Below are positions 1 through 8,442 of a DNA stretch of 64,000 nucleotides, in pieces (the stretch's first letter is position 1; the number at the start of each line of letters is the position of its first letter). The translations under genes and the position numbers were made by a program. The notes under the pieces are model-generated. The model searched no databases. It was given only the letters and a program-made list of their open reading frames with translations, and was not told the origin of the DNA. The stretch lies in the NCBI GenBank assembly GCA_016719605.1, contig JADJYW010000012.1, positions 275,487 to 339,486 of the forward strand, in the 5' to 3' direction. This DNA is from Lewinellaceae bacterium (GTDB lineage Bacteria > Bacteroidota > Bacteroidia > Chitinophagales > Saprospiraceae).

Positions 1-94
1 CATGACTTTCGGCGCCGAACCCGGCACTTTTGACATCATGATCGGTGGAAATTCGGCTGATGTGAAAAGCGTACGCGTGACTTTGACAAATTGA
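1..94 (+). CDS. C-terminal end of a GH3-type beta-glucosidase (partial)
   Basis: The reading frame is open from the left edge and stops at 92-94, giving 31 visible residues. The residues (EPGTFDIMIGGNSADVKS near the start, ending VTLTN) resemble the fibronectin III-like domain that closes many glycoside hydrolase family 3 beta-glucosidases, where a PGxFxxxxGxSS pattern precedes the last strand. The stop lies just upstream of the SusC gene on the same strand, so the enzyme and the transporter pair probably form one glycan-utilisation operon. The catalytic part is outside the window, so the family call rests only on this tail and its context. Confidence 0.55.
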   Translation, partial: MTFGAEPGTFDIMIGGNSADVKSVRVTLTN

Positions 95-116
95 AATGTA
101 CAAAACCGTTCTTGTT

Positions 117-3083
117 ATGAAACCAATTTTTACTTTTTTGCTCGTACTCGGCGCGCTGGCGGCGCAGGCACAGCACCGTGTTTCCGGTACCGTCACCGAT
201 GCCGGTACCGGCGAGGTGCTCATTGGCGTGAGTGTGTCCGTACAGGGCGCTGCTATCGGCGCCAATACCGATATCAACGGTGCCTATTTGGTATCTGTGC
301 CGGACCCCAATGTGGTGCTGGTTTTTTCATACACCGGCTATGATAGACAGAATATTGCACTTGCCGGCCGTTCTGTGCTGGATGTGCAACTAAGTACTGC
401 CCAAAACCTGCTCAACGAGATTGTGGTCATCGGCTATGGTACTCAAAAAAAGAGCGACCTGACCGGTTCTGTCGGATCCATCAAAACAAAGGATATCGAA
501 CGGATACCGACCGCCTCGGTGGATCAGGCCCTGCAGGGGAAAATCGCCGGGGTTTACGTCACCCCCGCCAGCGGCCGGCCAGGCGAAGGGGCAGTCATCC
601 GCGTCCGGGGCACCGGTACGCTGAACAATGCCAACCCGTTGTATGTGGTGGACGGGATGTTGCTCGATGATGCGTCCTTTGTGAATCCCCAGGATGTGGA
701 ATCCATCGAAGTATTGAAAGATGCCTCCGCTACGTCCATCTACGGAAACCGGGGCGCCAACGGGGTCATTATGATCACTACCAAACGCGGAAAATCGGCG
801 GAAAAAGCCACGATCAGCCTCAGTTCCTACTACGGCTCGCAGGCGCTGACCCGCCAAATTCCGATGGCCAATGCTGCTGAATTTGGCCAGATGTACAACG
901 AACTCATCGGGCAGACCTACTTCGCCGACCCGGCAGCACTCGGAACGGGCACCAACTGGCAGGATGTAGCCTACCGCGATGCGCCTATGGCCAGTGTGCA
1001 ACTCAGCGCCAACGGCGGCTCCGACAAATACTCGTACAACATCTCCGGAAACTACTTCAACCAGTCAGGGGTCCTGCGCGAATCGGAATTCGAGCGCATC
1101 ACCGTTCGCCTCAACAACGAGTATCAACTGAATCCGGCGATCCGCTTAGGCAACAACATCGCTTTTGCCAATTCCAAAAGCCAGAACCCGCCCGGTGTAC
1201 TACTCTCGACCCTCTGGATGCCTCCCGTGTATGCCGAGCGCGACTCGACGGGCGATTTTTCCGACCCGACGTTTTTCGGAACGTCTATCGGAAACCCTGC
1301 CGCAGATTTGTTTTACAAAAACAACAGCCACACGAAGACCAATCGCGTGGTGGGTACGGTGTACGCCGATATTAAACTGCTAAAATACTTCACGTTCCGT
1401 TCCAACTTTGGTCTGGACTATTCCAACGCCAAGAGCCGGTATTTCGAGCCGGCCTACGAGGTGTCGGTGTCGCAGCGCAACGTGAACGACCGGCTGGAAA
1501 TAGGCTTCAACGAAAACCAGTCCTGGCTTTGGGAAAACACGCTGAACTTTGACCGGGAGTGGAAAAAATCCCGCATCAACGTGCTGGCCGGCTATACCGC
1601 ACAGGAATACACCTATGAAAAATTTGGCGCCAGCCGCAGCAACTTCCCCTCCGGCCGCGACGAGCTCCTGTACCTCAACGCAGGTAATGACACCACGCAA
1701 TTGAATTACGGCGAAGCAGGCGACTGGGCTATGGTCAGTTACCTCGGGCGCATCAATTTCACCTTGTCCGACCGCTATTTGTTTACGGCCTCCATCCGGG
1801 CCGACGGCTCTTCGCGTTTTTCCCAGAATAACCGCTGGGGATATTTCCCGTCTGTAGCCTTTGGCTGGAATCTGGCGCAGGAACCGTTTCTGGCTCGTCA
1901 GGGCATATTCGACCGCTTGAAATTGCGCTCATCGTGGGGCGTAGTCGGCAACGACAAAACACAATTGTACCCCTCATTCGGGATCATTCAGGGTAACCTG
2001 TACGCCATTTTCGGGCCTGGCGAATCGCTGAACACCGGCGCTACACTCGCCACACTGTCCAACCCGAATGTGCGCTGGGAAGAGGCCACCCAAACGGATG
2101 TCGGTCTCGAACTCGCCGTTTTATCAGGCCGCCTGACGGCTGAAATAGACTGGTACAACCGGATCACTTATGATATTTTGTACGAGTTGCCCATTCCCGA
2201 CCATGTCGGCTCGGCCGGCAATCCCGTGGTGAATGTGGCCGACGTGCGCAACCGTGGTTGGGATATTACCCTCAACTGGCGCGAAACGCGCAACAAAATC
2301 ACCTACAATTTCACGGGAATCCTCTCCACCGTCAACAACGAAGTAACCCAGCTGGACGAGCGCAAATCAGAAGTGCGGGGCGCCAATACAGCCTCCGGCG
2401 ATCCGGCCACGCGTACGATTGTGGGCCGCTCCATCGGTGATTTCTACGGATACAAGGTGGCGGGTGTTTTCCAAAATGCCGACGAAGTAGCCGCTTCTCC
2501 TAAATTAGGTAATGAAAAGCCCGGCGACTTCCGGTACCAGGATACCAACGGCGACGGCGTGATCACCGAGGCCGACAAGGTGTTTCTCGGCAGCTCGATC
2601 CCAAAGGTGACGTACGGGTTTTCAGCAGGCATAGAATTTTTCGGGATTGATATCGCTGCCGACTTCTTCGGCGTGAGCGGCAACAAGGTGGTAAACGCCA
2701 AAGCCATGTCGCGCTTCGGGGTGTATAACTGGGAAAAAACGTTCTACGACGGCCGCTGGACGGGCGAGGGTACGAGCAACACCGTGCCGCGTGTCACCAA
2801 TGGCGGGCACAATTACCGGATGTCTGATTTTTATGTGCAGGACGGTTCTTTCCTCCGCCTCCGCAGCATCGTGCTGGGCTATACGCTCCCGAAAACGCTC
2901 ACCGAACGCATTGGTATCAGCCGGGCGCGGGTGTACGGCAACGGAACAAACCTGTGGACCAAGCAGGCCTACACCGGCTATTCGCCGGAATTCCCCGGAG
3001 CCAATGTGTTCAGCGCAGGGGTGGATTTCGGTTCGTATCCGATAGCAAAGACCATGCTGGTGGGACTTGACGTGACGTTTTAA
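117..3083 (+). CDS. SusC/RagA-family TonB-dependent outer-membrane receptor
   Basis: A 988-residue outer-membrane transporter that imports oligosaccharides or similar ligands with TonB energy, together with its SusD partner. It shows a signal peptide (MKPIFTFLLVLGALAAQAQ), a carboxypeptidase-regulatory-like domain at about residues 20-95 (VSGTVTD...GVSVSVQG), then a plug domain with VVIGYGTQKKSDLTG, VRGTGTLNNANPLYVVDG and IEVLKDASATSIYGNRGANG, which are SusC hallmarks. The rest is a beta-barrel. I start at ATG 117 because it places the signal peptide at the N terminus; an in-frame ATG at 96 would add seven residues. It follows the GH3 tail closely and precedes susD. The substrate cannot be read from the sequence. 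Confidence 0.96.
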   Translation: MKPIFTFLLVLGALAAQAQHRVSGTVTDAGTGEVLIGVSVSVQGAAIGANTDINGAYLVSVPDPNVVLVFSYTGYDRQNIALAGRSVLDVQLSTAQNLLNEIVVIGYGTQKKSDLTGSVGSIKTKDIERIPTASVDQALQGKIAGVYVTPASGRPGEGAVIRVRGTGTLNNANPLYVVDGMLLDDASFVNPQDVESIEVLKDASATSIYGNRGANGVIMITTKRGKSAEKATISLSSYYGSQALTRQIPMANAAEFGQMYNELIGQTYFADPAALGTGTNWQDVAYRDAPMASVQLSANGGSDKYSYNISGNYFNQSGVLRESEFERITVRLNNEYQLNPAIRLGNNIAFANSKSQNPPGVLLSTLWMPPVYAERDSTGDFSDPTFFGTSIGNPAADLFYKNNSHTKTNRVVGTVYADIKLLKYFTFRSNFGLDYSNAKSRYFEPAYEVSVSQRNVNDRLEIGFNENQSWLWENTLNFDREWKKSRINVLAGYTAQEYTYEKFGASRSNFPSGRDELLYLNAGNDTTQLNYGEAGDWAMVSYLGRINFTLSDRYLFTASIRADGSSRFSQNNRWGYFPSVAFGWNLAQEPFLARQGIFDRLKLRSSWGVVGNDKTQLYPSFGIIQGNLYAIFGPGESLNTGATLATLSNPNVRWEEATQTDVGLELAVLSGRLTAEIDWYNRITYDILYELPIPDHVGSAGNPVVNVADVRNRGWDITLNWRETRNKITYNFTGILSTVNNEVTQLDERKSEVRGANTASGDPATRTIVGRSIGDFYGYKVAGVFQNADEVAASPKLGNEKPGDFRYQDTNGDGVITEADKVFLGSSIPKVTYGFSAGIEFFGIDIAADFFGVSGNKVVNAKAMSRFGVYNWEKTFYDGRWTGEGTSNTVPRVTNGGHNYRMSDFYVQDGSFLRLRSIVLGYTLPKTLTERIGISRARVYGNGTNLWTKQAYTGYSPEFPGANVFSAGVDFGSYPIAKTMLVGLDVTF

Positions 3084-3090
3084 AAGTTAT

Positions 3091-3151
3091 GTGTTTGGGT
3101 GTTTTGGTGCCTCCGTATCCAAAACATCCAAACACGGAAGCACCAAAACAC
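3091..3151. repeat. Nested inverted repeat between susC and susD
   Basis: The 89-bp gap holds two mutually exclusive hairpins. Bases 3091-3107 can pair with 3119-3135 (16 of 17 matching), while 3099-3116 can pair with 3134-3151 (17 of 18 matching). They share 3099-3107, so only one can form at a time. A gap hairpin could set the susC:susD transcript ratio or protect the susC mRNA end (inference). Its word structure resembles other intergenic repeats in this window. Confidence 0.75.
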
Positions 3152-3172
3152 ACATAAAAAAGATTCAATTCT

Positions 3173-4675
3173 ATGAAAAACATACACTTTCCTCCGGCCA
3201 TTAAGCCCCTCCTTTCCCTCCTGCTCGTCGTCTTTTTCGCCAACGGTTGCCAGAAGGAATTTCTTGACCGCAAGCCGCTGGGGCAGTTGACCTACGAAAA
3301 TTTTTTCCAGACCGCCGACCAGGCGGTGCAGGCGACCAATGCCGTGTACAACCAGTTCCGGGCCTGGGACTGTGTGGGTTTGCCCTATATCGGTTGCACA
3401 GACATCATCAGCGACGACTCGGACAAAGGCTCCACGCTCAACGACGGGCCGACCTTGCTGGAAATTGACAATTTCACATTTGATGCCTCCAACAGCAATT
3501 TCGCCGCGATTTGGCGGGGCTACTTCCGCGTGATTGCGCGGGCCAACGTGGCCATCAGCGAAATCCCGAAGGTGAATATGGATGCCGGCCTGCGCGACCG
3601 CCTGATCGGGGAGAGCAAATTCCTGCGGGCGTACAGCTATCTGCTGCTCGCGCAGTGGTTTGGGCCGTTGCCTGTCATCACCCGTCCGTTGGACGGCGAG
3701 GAATACTATACCCAGGTACGCCAGCCGCTGGAGGCTGTGTACGCACAGATCGAAAGCGATTTGCTGGATGCCGTTGCGGTGTTGCCGGAGAAATCCCAGT
3801 ACTCCGCGTCCGAGTTGGGGCGCGCCACCAAAGGCGCCGCACGGGGGCTGTTGGCGAAGTTTTACCTGGTAAAAAAAGATTTCGTGAAAGCTGAGCAGTA
3901 TGCGCTGGAGGTCATCAATTCCAACCAGTACAGCCTGCTGACGCGCTATTCCGACAATTTCCTGCCCGTGGGCGAGAACGGCGTGGAGTCTGTATTTGAA
4001 ATTGGCGCCGCTGCATTGGCCGCTTCCGTGGTCGGTCCGGGCGCTACCCCGTACAACATGGTGCAGGGCGTACGCGGAACGCCAAATCTCGGCTGGGGGT
4101 TCAACCGTCCGTCGGACAACCTGGTGTCGTCTTATGAAAACGGCGATCCGCGTCGCGAAGCCACCGTTATTTATGTAGGCGAGGTGCTACCCGACGGCTC
4201 CACAATTGTGCAAGACAACCCCGAAATTATCGGTGAGCGGTACAACCAGAAAGCCTGGGTACCTGCACACGCCGGACTGCAGGACAACGGCCCCGGCAAC
4301 ATCCGTATCCTGCGCTACTCCGACGTGCTGCTGATTGCTGCCGAGGCGCTCAACGAAAACGACAAACCTGCCGACGCACAGAAATACCTCAATCAGGTAC
4401 GCAAACGCGCCAGGGGCACCAACAACTTCATCCTGCCCGACGTGACGGTGGCCGACAAATCGCTGTTGCGCGATCGGATTTATCGGGAGCGCCGGGCGGA
4501 GTTGGCCATGGAGCAACAGCGCTGGTTCGATCTGTTGCGCTGGGGCCGGGCCGCTTCGGTCATGCAGGCGGTGGGTAAAACCAATTTCACGACGGGCAAA
4601 CACGAGTTGTTGCCTATCCCGCAACCTGAAATTGACCTGACAGAAGGCGGAATTGTGCAAAATCCGATGTATTGA
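3173..4675 (+). CDS. RagB/SusD-family nutrient-uptake lipoprotein
   Basis: A 500-residue surface glycan-binding lipoprotein that caps the SusC barrel. A lipoprotein signal (LLLVVFFANGC, cysteine at about residue 26) is followed by the usual SusD N terminus (EFLDRKPLGQLTYENFF). The TPR-rich core includes FLRAYSYLLLAQWFG and the C-terminal SusD block includes ILRYSDVLLIAAEALNE, RAELAMEQQRWFDLLRWG and LPIPQPEIDL. Length is normal. It lies 89 bp behind susC. Its stop codon directly abuts the stop of the convergent regulator gene, with no intervening base. Confidence 0.96.
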   Translation: MKNIHFPPAIKPLLSLLLVVFFANGCQKEFLDRKPLGQLTYENFFQTADQAVQATNAVYNQFRAWDCVGLPYIGCTDIISDDSDKGSTLNDGPTLLEIDNFTFDASNSNFAAIWRGYFRVIARANVAISEIPKVNMDAGLRDRLIGESKFLRAYSYLLLAQWFGPLPVITRPLDGEEYYTQVRQPLEAVYAQIESDLLDAVAVLPEKSQYSASELGRATKGAARGLLAKFYLVKKDFVKAEQYALEVINSNQYSLLTRYSDNFLPVGENGVESVFEIGAAALAASVVGPGATPYNMVQGVRGTPNLGWGFNRPSDNLVSSYENGDPRREATVIYVGEVLPDGSTIVQDNPEIIGERYNQKAWVPAHAGLQDNGPGNIRILRYSDVLLIAAEALNENDKPADAQKYLNQVRKRARGTNNFILPDVTVADKSLLRDRIYRERRAELAMEQQRWFDLLRWGRAASVMQAVGKTNFTTGKHELLPIPQPEIDLTEGGIVQNPMY

Positions 4676-7390
4676 TCAATATCCCAGAATAAACTCCGTC
4701 AGGTTGGCTTCTTCCGGCAGGCCCAGTTTTTTCCGCAGGCGGTAGCGTTTGTTTTCTACGCCGCGCACGGAGATATTGAGCAGGGGAGCAATTTCTTTGG
4801 AAGAAAGGTTGAGTTTCAGATAGGCTGCCAGGCGCAGGTCGCCGGGGGTGAGTTCGGGGTATTCGAGCAGGATGCGTTTGAAAAAGTCATTATGCACCTG
4901 ATTGAAAGCCGTCTCGAAGGTGTCCCAGTCGTGGTCGCCTTCGAGGTGCTGATCAATTTGGCGGGCGAGTTTTTGCAGGGCGCGGGCATCGTTTCCGGCC
5001 TTGAGCAGTTCGTCGCGCAGGTGCTGAAGCGCTTCGTTTTTTCGGATAAGGCTGAGCGCGGCGTTGCTGAGTTCGCGGTTTTTGTTATCCAGTTCAAGGG
5101 CAAATTTTTCGCGCTCTGCTTCGACACGCTGCCTGCCCAGTTCTTGTTGTTTTTCCGCTTCGAGGCGCCGACGTTGGCGCAGCAACCGCGTCTGACTAAT
5201 TTTTTCCAGTACATAAAGCGCCGCGAACAGCAACAAGAGGTAGGCAGCGAGTGCCCAGCCCGTGCGATACCAGGGTTGCAATATCCGAAAGGGCAGTGTC
5301 GCTTCCGCGCCGCCCGTTCCTGCCCGTACCCGGAACACATAGTTGCCGGCAGGCAGATTATCGAAGGCTTTTTCCGGGCTGTTTTGCCAGGGCGACCAGT
5401 CTGCCGAAAGCCCGTCGAGGCGCCAGGAAAACAGGGGTGGCTGCTCAAAGGCCGGCACGGTGAAGAGCAGCCGCAGGCTGTTTTGCTGGTAAGGCAGCCG
5501 CAAGGGGGTATTCAGGGGAAGGGCCTGCCCGGCGCCGGTTTCTATACGTCGGATGCGGGCAGGCGGCGGTTCGTATTGGCGGGCCAGCAGGCGGTGTTTT
5601 TCTAACCGTGCAAAGCCGTTTTCGAGACAAAAAAGATACTCATCGGGACCAATAGCCACGATATTTTCGTAGCCAGGTACCAACCGAATGGGCAATGGGT
5701 ATGCCTTGGTGCGGGTTTGCAACGTGACGCCGCTGCTATCGGAAGCGAAAAAATCGCCGTTGGCGCCGCACAGCCATTTTTGCCGCCGCCCAGCCCGGGT
5801 GAGCGGGCGAAACAATACTTTGCCCGTCGAATCTACCAATTGCAGGGGTGTAGATTGCGCGTTCACCACCGGTGCGCCATTCACCGTGCTCAGGTCGAGG
5901 GCGAAGTCGGTAGGCAGCCCGTCTTCGCGGCGGAAGGATTTGATTTCCAGCACCTCGGTCAGGTCGGTATTCAGGCGCAGCCGGTACAAGCCCTTGTTGG
6001 GGTGGGCGCCCCAAAGCGCGCCGGTCGGATCAAACAGGATTTTTTTCAGCGGTTCGCCGAACCCGCCAACGCGGTGCTGCAACCGCCACGCACCGTCGGG
6101 CGGACAGTGAAATACGACGAGGCCGGTGTAGGTGCTCTGCAACAGCAAATCGGGGCGACCCGGCACAGGAACCGTACACCACCCGCCCGTCACGTCGGAC
6201 AAGCGGGTGGCCGTTGTCCCGTTGATGCGAAAGGTACCGGCATTGTGCCCGCAGAGCAGTTGGTTATTGGCTATCCGGAGTTCCCATACTTGTCCCTGAG
6301 AACCATCTACGAGTCGGAAACCGCTGTTTTCGCGCATAAATACGCCCTGGTTGGTACCGATATAGAGTTGGCCGTTCCAGCGTGCTGCGGAATATACGGT
6401 GCCCATTTTTCCTGTCAGATCGGTAAAAAAAGTGATAGGCGCGTTGAGCGCCACGAGGTCAATACCGCGATCAAGGCCAAGCCAGAGGTTTCCGCTACGG
6501 TCTTCGCGCAGGGCCAGCACGGTATTGTTTTGCAAGCCGTTTTCGCGGTGGAGGCGGTATCGGAGGTTTTCATGCCGGTCGAGAATGTACGCGCCGCCGA
6601 GGATGGTGCCAATGGCCCAGCCGCCGTCGTGCAAGGGCACGGCTTTGTTCAGTTGACTTTTTTGAAAAACTGCGTTGAGCGGATTTTTCCAGGGGTGGCA
6701 GGACCCGTCGGCTATTTCAAAAATACCGTGATTGGTACTTCCCGCCCAGATGCCGTCGGCGCCGTGAGGCACCAGAAACTGCACAATTTCGTTGGCTAAC
6801 GGCTCCGTGCCGGGCACAAAGCGGAAGGTATTGTCGGGCAGCAATTCGTATAGCCCGCGCTCGATCACCGGTACCAGAATACGCCCGTGCACCTCATGTG
6901 CGAACATGATGGAATTGGGCGGCTGGAGTACCGTTGTTTTGGCAAAGTCGTATTTATAGATCGTGGAAAAGGACTGGAAGAGCACAAACTGCTCGGTAGC
7001 CAGGATGTGCCAGATTTCTTCTCGGTCGAGGTGCTCCGCGCGAACATTTTTGCTGAGCGAGTAGTACGTCATGGCGCCGGTAGCATCGGGCTGCCAGTAT
7101 CCAAATTCGGCAAAACCGCCGCAGTACACGCGTCCGTCCGGCCCGGTAGCTACAGCCCGCACGGTCTGATTTTCGGGCAAGTAGAAAGTCTGCCAGCGGG
7201 CGCCGTCGAATTCGAGCAAGCCGCCATTGTTGCCGAAGCATATCCAGTCGCCTGCTCCCTGTGCCACGGCCCAGTTCTGATTTTGGCCGCGATATTCGTC
7301 GGGTAGGAAATTTCGAATACGCGGAGCATCCTGCGCGGACAAGGCGCTTGCAATAAAGAAAAGAAGCAAAAAAGCAGCAAAACAACGCAT
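4676..7390 (-). CDS. Membrane-anchored sensor/regulator: propeller, Y_Y_Y domain and LuxR-type HTH
   Basis: A 904-residue one-component-like regulator. A signal peptide (LLLFFIASALSAQ) leads a long extracytoplasmic beta-propeller with repeats such as DRSGNLWLGLDRGIDL. A triple-tyrosine (Y_Y_Y)-type domain precedes one membrane segment at about residues 708-726 (WALAAYLLLLFAALYVLEK). Then comes a charged coiled coil of about 100 residues, and the last 64 residues carry a LuxR/GerE-type helix-turn-helix (LTPGDLRLAAYLKLNLSSKE, then LLNISVRGVENKRYRLRKKL). There is no histidine-kinase or receiver domain, unlike hybrid two-component systems that have the same sensor part. It converges on susD, so it plausibly senses the glycan and regulates this locus (inference). 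Confidence 0.9.
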   Translation of the reverse strand: MRCFAAFLLLFFIASALSAQDAPRIRNFLPDEYRGQNQNWAVAQGAGDWICFGNNGGLLEFDGARWQTFYLPENQTVRAVATGPDGRVYCGGFAEFGYWQPDATGAMTYYSLSKNVRAEHLDREEIWHILATEQFVLFQSFSTIYKYDFAKTTVLQPPNSIMFAHEVHGRILVPVIERGLYELLPDNTFRFVPGTEPLANEIVQFLVPHGADGIWAGSTNHGIFEIADGSCHPWKNPLNAVFQKSQLNKAVPLHDGGWAIGTILGGAYILDRHENLRYRLHRENGLQNNTVLALREDRSGNLWLGLDRGIDLVALNAPITFFTDLTGKMGTVYSAARWNGQLYIGTNQGVFMRENSGFRLVDGSQGQVWELRIANNQLLCGHNAGTFRINGTTATRLSDVTGGWCTVPVPGRPDLLLQSTYTGLVVFHCPPDGAWRLQHRVGGFGEPLKKILFDPTGALWGAHPNKGLYRLRLNTDLTEVLEIKSFRREDGLPTDFALDLSTVNGAPVVNAQSTPLQLVDSTGKVLFRPLTRAGRRQKWLCGANGDFFASDSSGVTLQTRTKAYPLPIRLVPGYENIVAIGPDEYLFCLENGFARLEKHRLLARQYEPPPARIRRIETGAGQALPLNTPLRLPYQQNSLRLLFTVPAFEQPPLFSWRLDGLSADWSPWQNSPEKAFDNLPAGNYVFRVRAGTGGAEATLPFRILQPWYRTGWALAAYLLLLFAALYVLEKISQTRLLRQRRRLEAEKQQELGRQRVEAEREKFALELDNKNRELSNAALSLIRKNEALQHLRDELLKAGNDARALQKLARQIDQHLEGDHDWDTFETAFNQVHNDFFKRILLEYPELTPGDLRLAAYLKLNLSSKEIAPLLNISVRGVENKRYRLRKKLGLPEEANLTEFILGY

Positions 7391-7538
7391 GGACGAGGCA
7401 AAGGAACGGCGGAAAAGCCAGAATCGTGTCGGTTATCTCCAGTGGCCGGGCGTGACACGAGTACAAGTTGGATTGGTTTTTGAATCTTTTTTTCTACCCG
7501 CCGCATCCAACAGAAACAATCCCCTGTTTTTTCCGTTT

Positions 7539-7713
7539 CGAGGTCGCTTTTTCAATTCTTCAAAAAATATAAAAACTCCGCGTCTCTGCGCCTCCGCGGT
7601 GAAAATTTATCGAGGTCGCTTTTTCAATTCTTCAAAAAATATAAAAACTCTGCGTCTCTGCGCCTCCGCGGTGAAAATTTATCGAGGTCGCTTTTTCAAT
7701 TCTTCAAAAATAT
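7539..7713. repeat. Tandem 72-bp repeat (2.4 copies) upstream of the START-domain gene
   Basis: Copies begin at 7539, 7611 and 7683 with an exact 72-bp period; the third is cut off after about 30 bp. The first two differ at about one base. Each carries a CGTCTCTGCGCCTCCGCGGT core followed by GAAAATTT. Because 72 is a multiple of three the block stays open in one frame, but nothing suggests it is translated. The block fills most of the 325-bp gap 7391-7715, which otherwise holds only unremarkable leader sequence for the two divergent genes. Confidence 0.93.
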
Positions 7714-7715
7714 CT

Positions 7716-8375
7716 ATGCTACGAATCAGCCAAACCCTGTATGCTTTTGGCCTGCTGGTTGTCCTGCTCTCTAATTCTTCGCTTTCCGCCCAGTCCAGCG
7801 ACGGGTGGGTTCTGAAAAATGAAAAGGCGGGTGTCAAAGTTTACTACCGCAAAACATCCGATATCCACGAACTTAAATTAGTGACGTCCATCAAAGCGCC
7901 CATGTCGGGCATCGCGCACCTGCTGGACGATGTGGATAACTTTCCGGTTTGGGGCTATAAAGTTTCTCAAGCCCGACTTGTGAAGCGCATTTCGGCTACT
8001 GAAATGTACTACTACGCCAGAATTGATTTCCCCTGGCCGATGAGTGATCGCGACCTCGTGCTGCACACCAAAATGGAACAACACGCGCACAGCAATGTGC
8101 TTTCCTCCTCCAGCGTAGCGGTATCCGGGTGGGTACCCGAGGTGAAAGATGTGATTCGGGTCAAAAAAACAACCTCCAAATGGACCATCACGCCGGGTAC
8201 CGGTGGTTGGCTGGGTCTGGAATACTACCTGCACTCCGATCCGGGCGGCAACCTGCCTGACTGGGCTGTCAATATGGCACTCGATATGGGGCCGCGCGAG
8301 ACAGTCAAGTTGATGAAGGAAACCCTGAAAGACCCGCGTTACCAGAATACCAAATTGGCGCATATCAAGGAATAA
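7716..8375 (+). CDS. Secreted START-domain (lipid-binding-like) protein
   Basis: A 219-residue exported protein. The N terminus is a signal peptide (LYAFGLLVVLLSNSSLSAQ). The body reads as a START/SRPBCC fold: GWVLKNEKAGVKVYYRK opens it, then SIKAPMSGIAHLLDDVDNFP, ARIDFPWPMSDRDLVL (the PWP-SDRD motif typical of START proteins) and a C-terminal helix after DWAVNMALDMGP. START domains bind hydrophobic ligands; the ligand here is unknown. I start at ATG 7716, where the signal peptide begins; the open frame extends upstream only because the 72-bp repeat lacks stops. A terminator-like hairpin follows the gene. Confidence 0.88.
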   Translation: MLRISQTLYAFGLLVVLLSNSSLSAQSSDGWVLKNEKAGVKVYYRKTSDIHELKLVTSIKAPMSGIAHLLDDVDNFPVWGYKVSQARLVKRISATEMYYYARIDFPWPMSDRDLVLHTKMEQHAHSNVLSSSSVAVSGWVPEVKDVIRVKKTTSKWTITPGTGGWLGLEYYLHSDPGGNLPDWAVNMALDMGPRETVKLMKETLKDPRYQNTKLAHIKE

Positions 8376-8404
8376 TTCCCCGATTCACTACCAACATTGT
8401 GGCG

Positions 8405-8440
8405 AAAGCGCTGTTCTTGCACGAAACAGCGCTTTTCTTT
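8405..8440 (+). terminator. Terminator-like hairpin directly before the UbiD-family start
   Basis: A perfect 11-bp stem (8405-8415 with 8425-8435) with a 9-base loop is followed by a T-rich run. It sits 29 bp after the START-domain stop and ends a few bases before the next ATG at 8443, so it fits an intrinsic terminator for the upstream gene but also occupies the leader of the downstream one. Confidence 0.8.
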
Positions 8441-8442
8441 TT

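Noticed and set aside
390..1001. A 203-codon minus-strand frame inside susC
   Set aside because: It lies opposite the conserved plug domain and has no recognisable features.
5717..6799. A 360-codon plus-strand open frame inside the minus-strand regulator gene
   Set aside because: Composition is that of an antisense shadow in GC-rich coding DNA; the minus-strand protein has clear propeller repeats here.
7389..7715. Upstream extension of the START-domain protein through the 72-bp repeat
   Set aside because: The signal peptide begins at ATG 7716; the extension is a stop-free repeat with no conserved residues.
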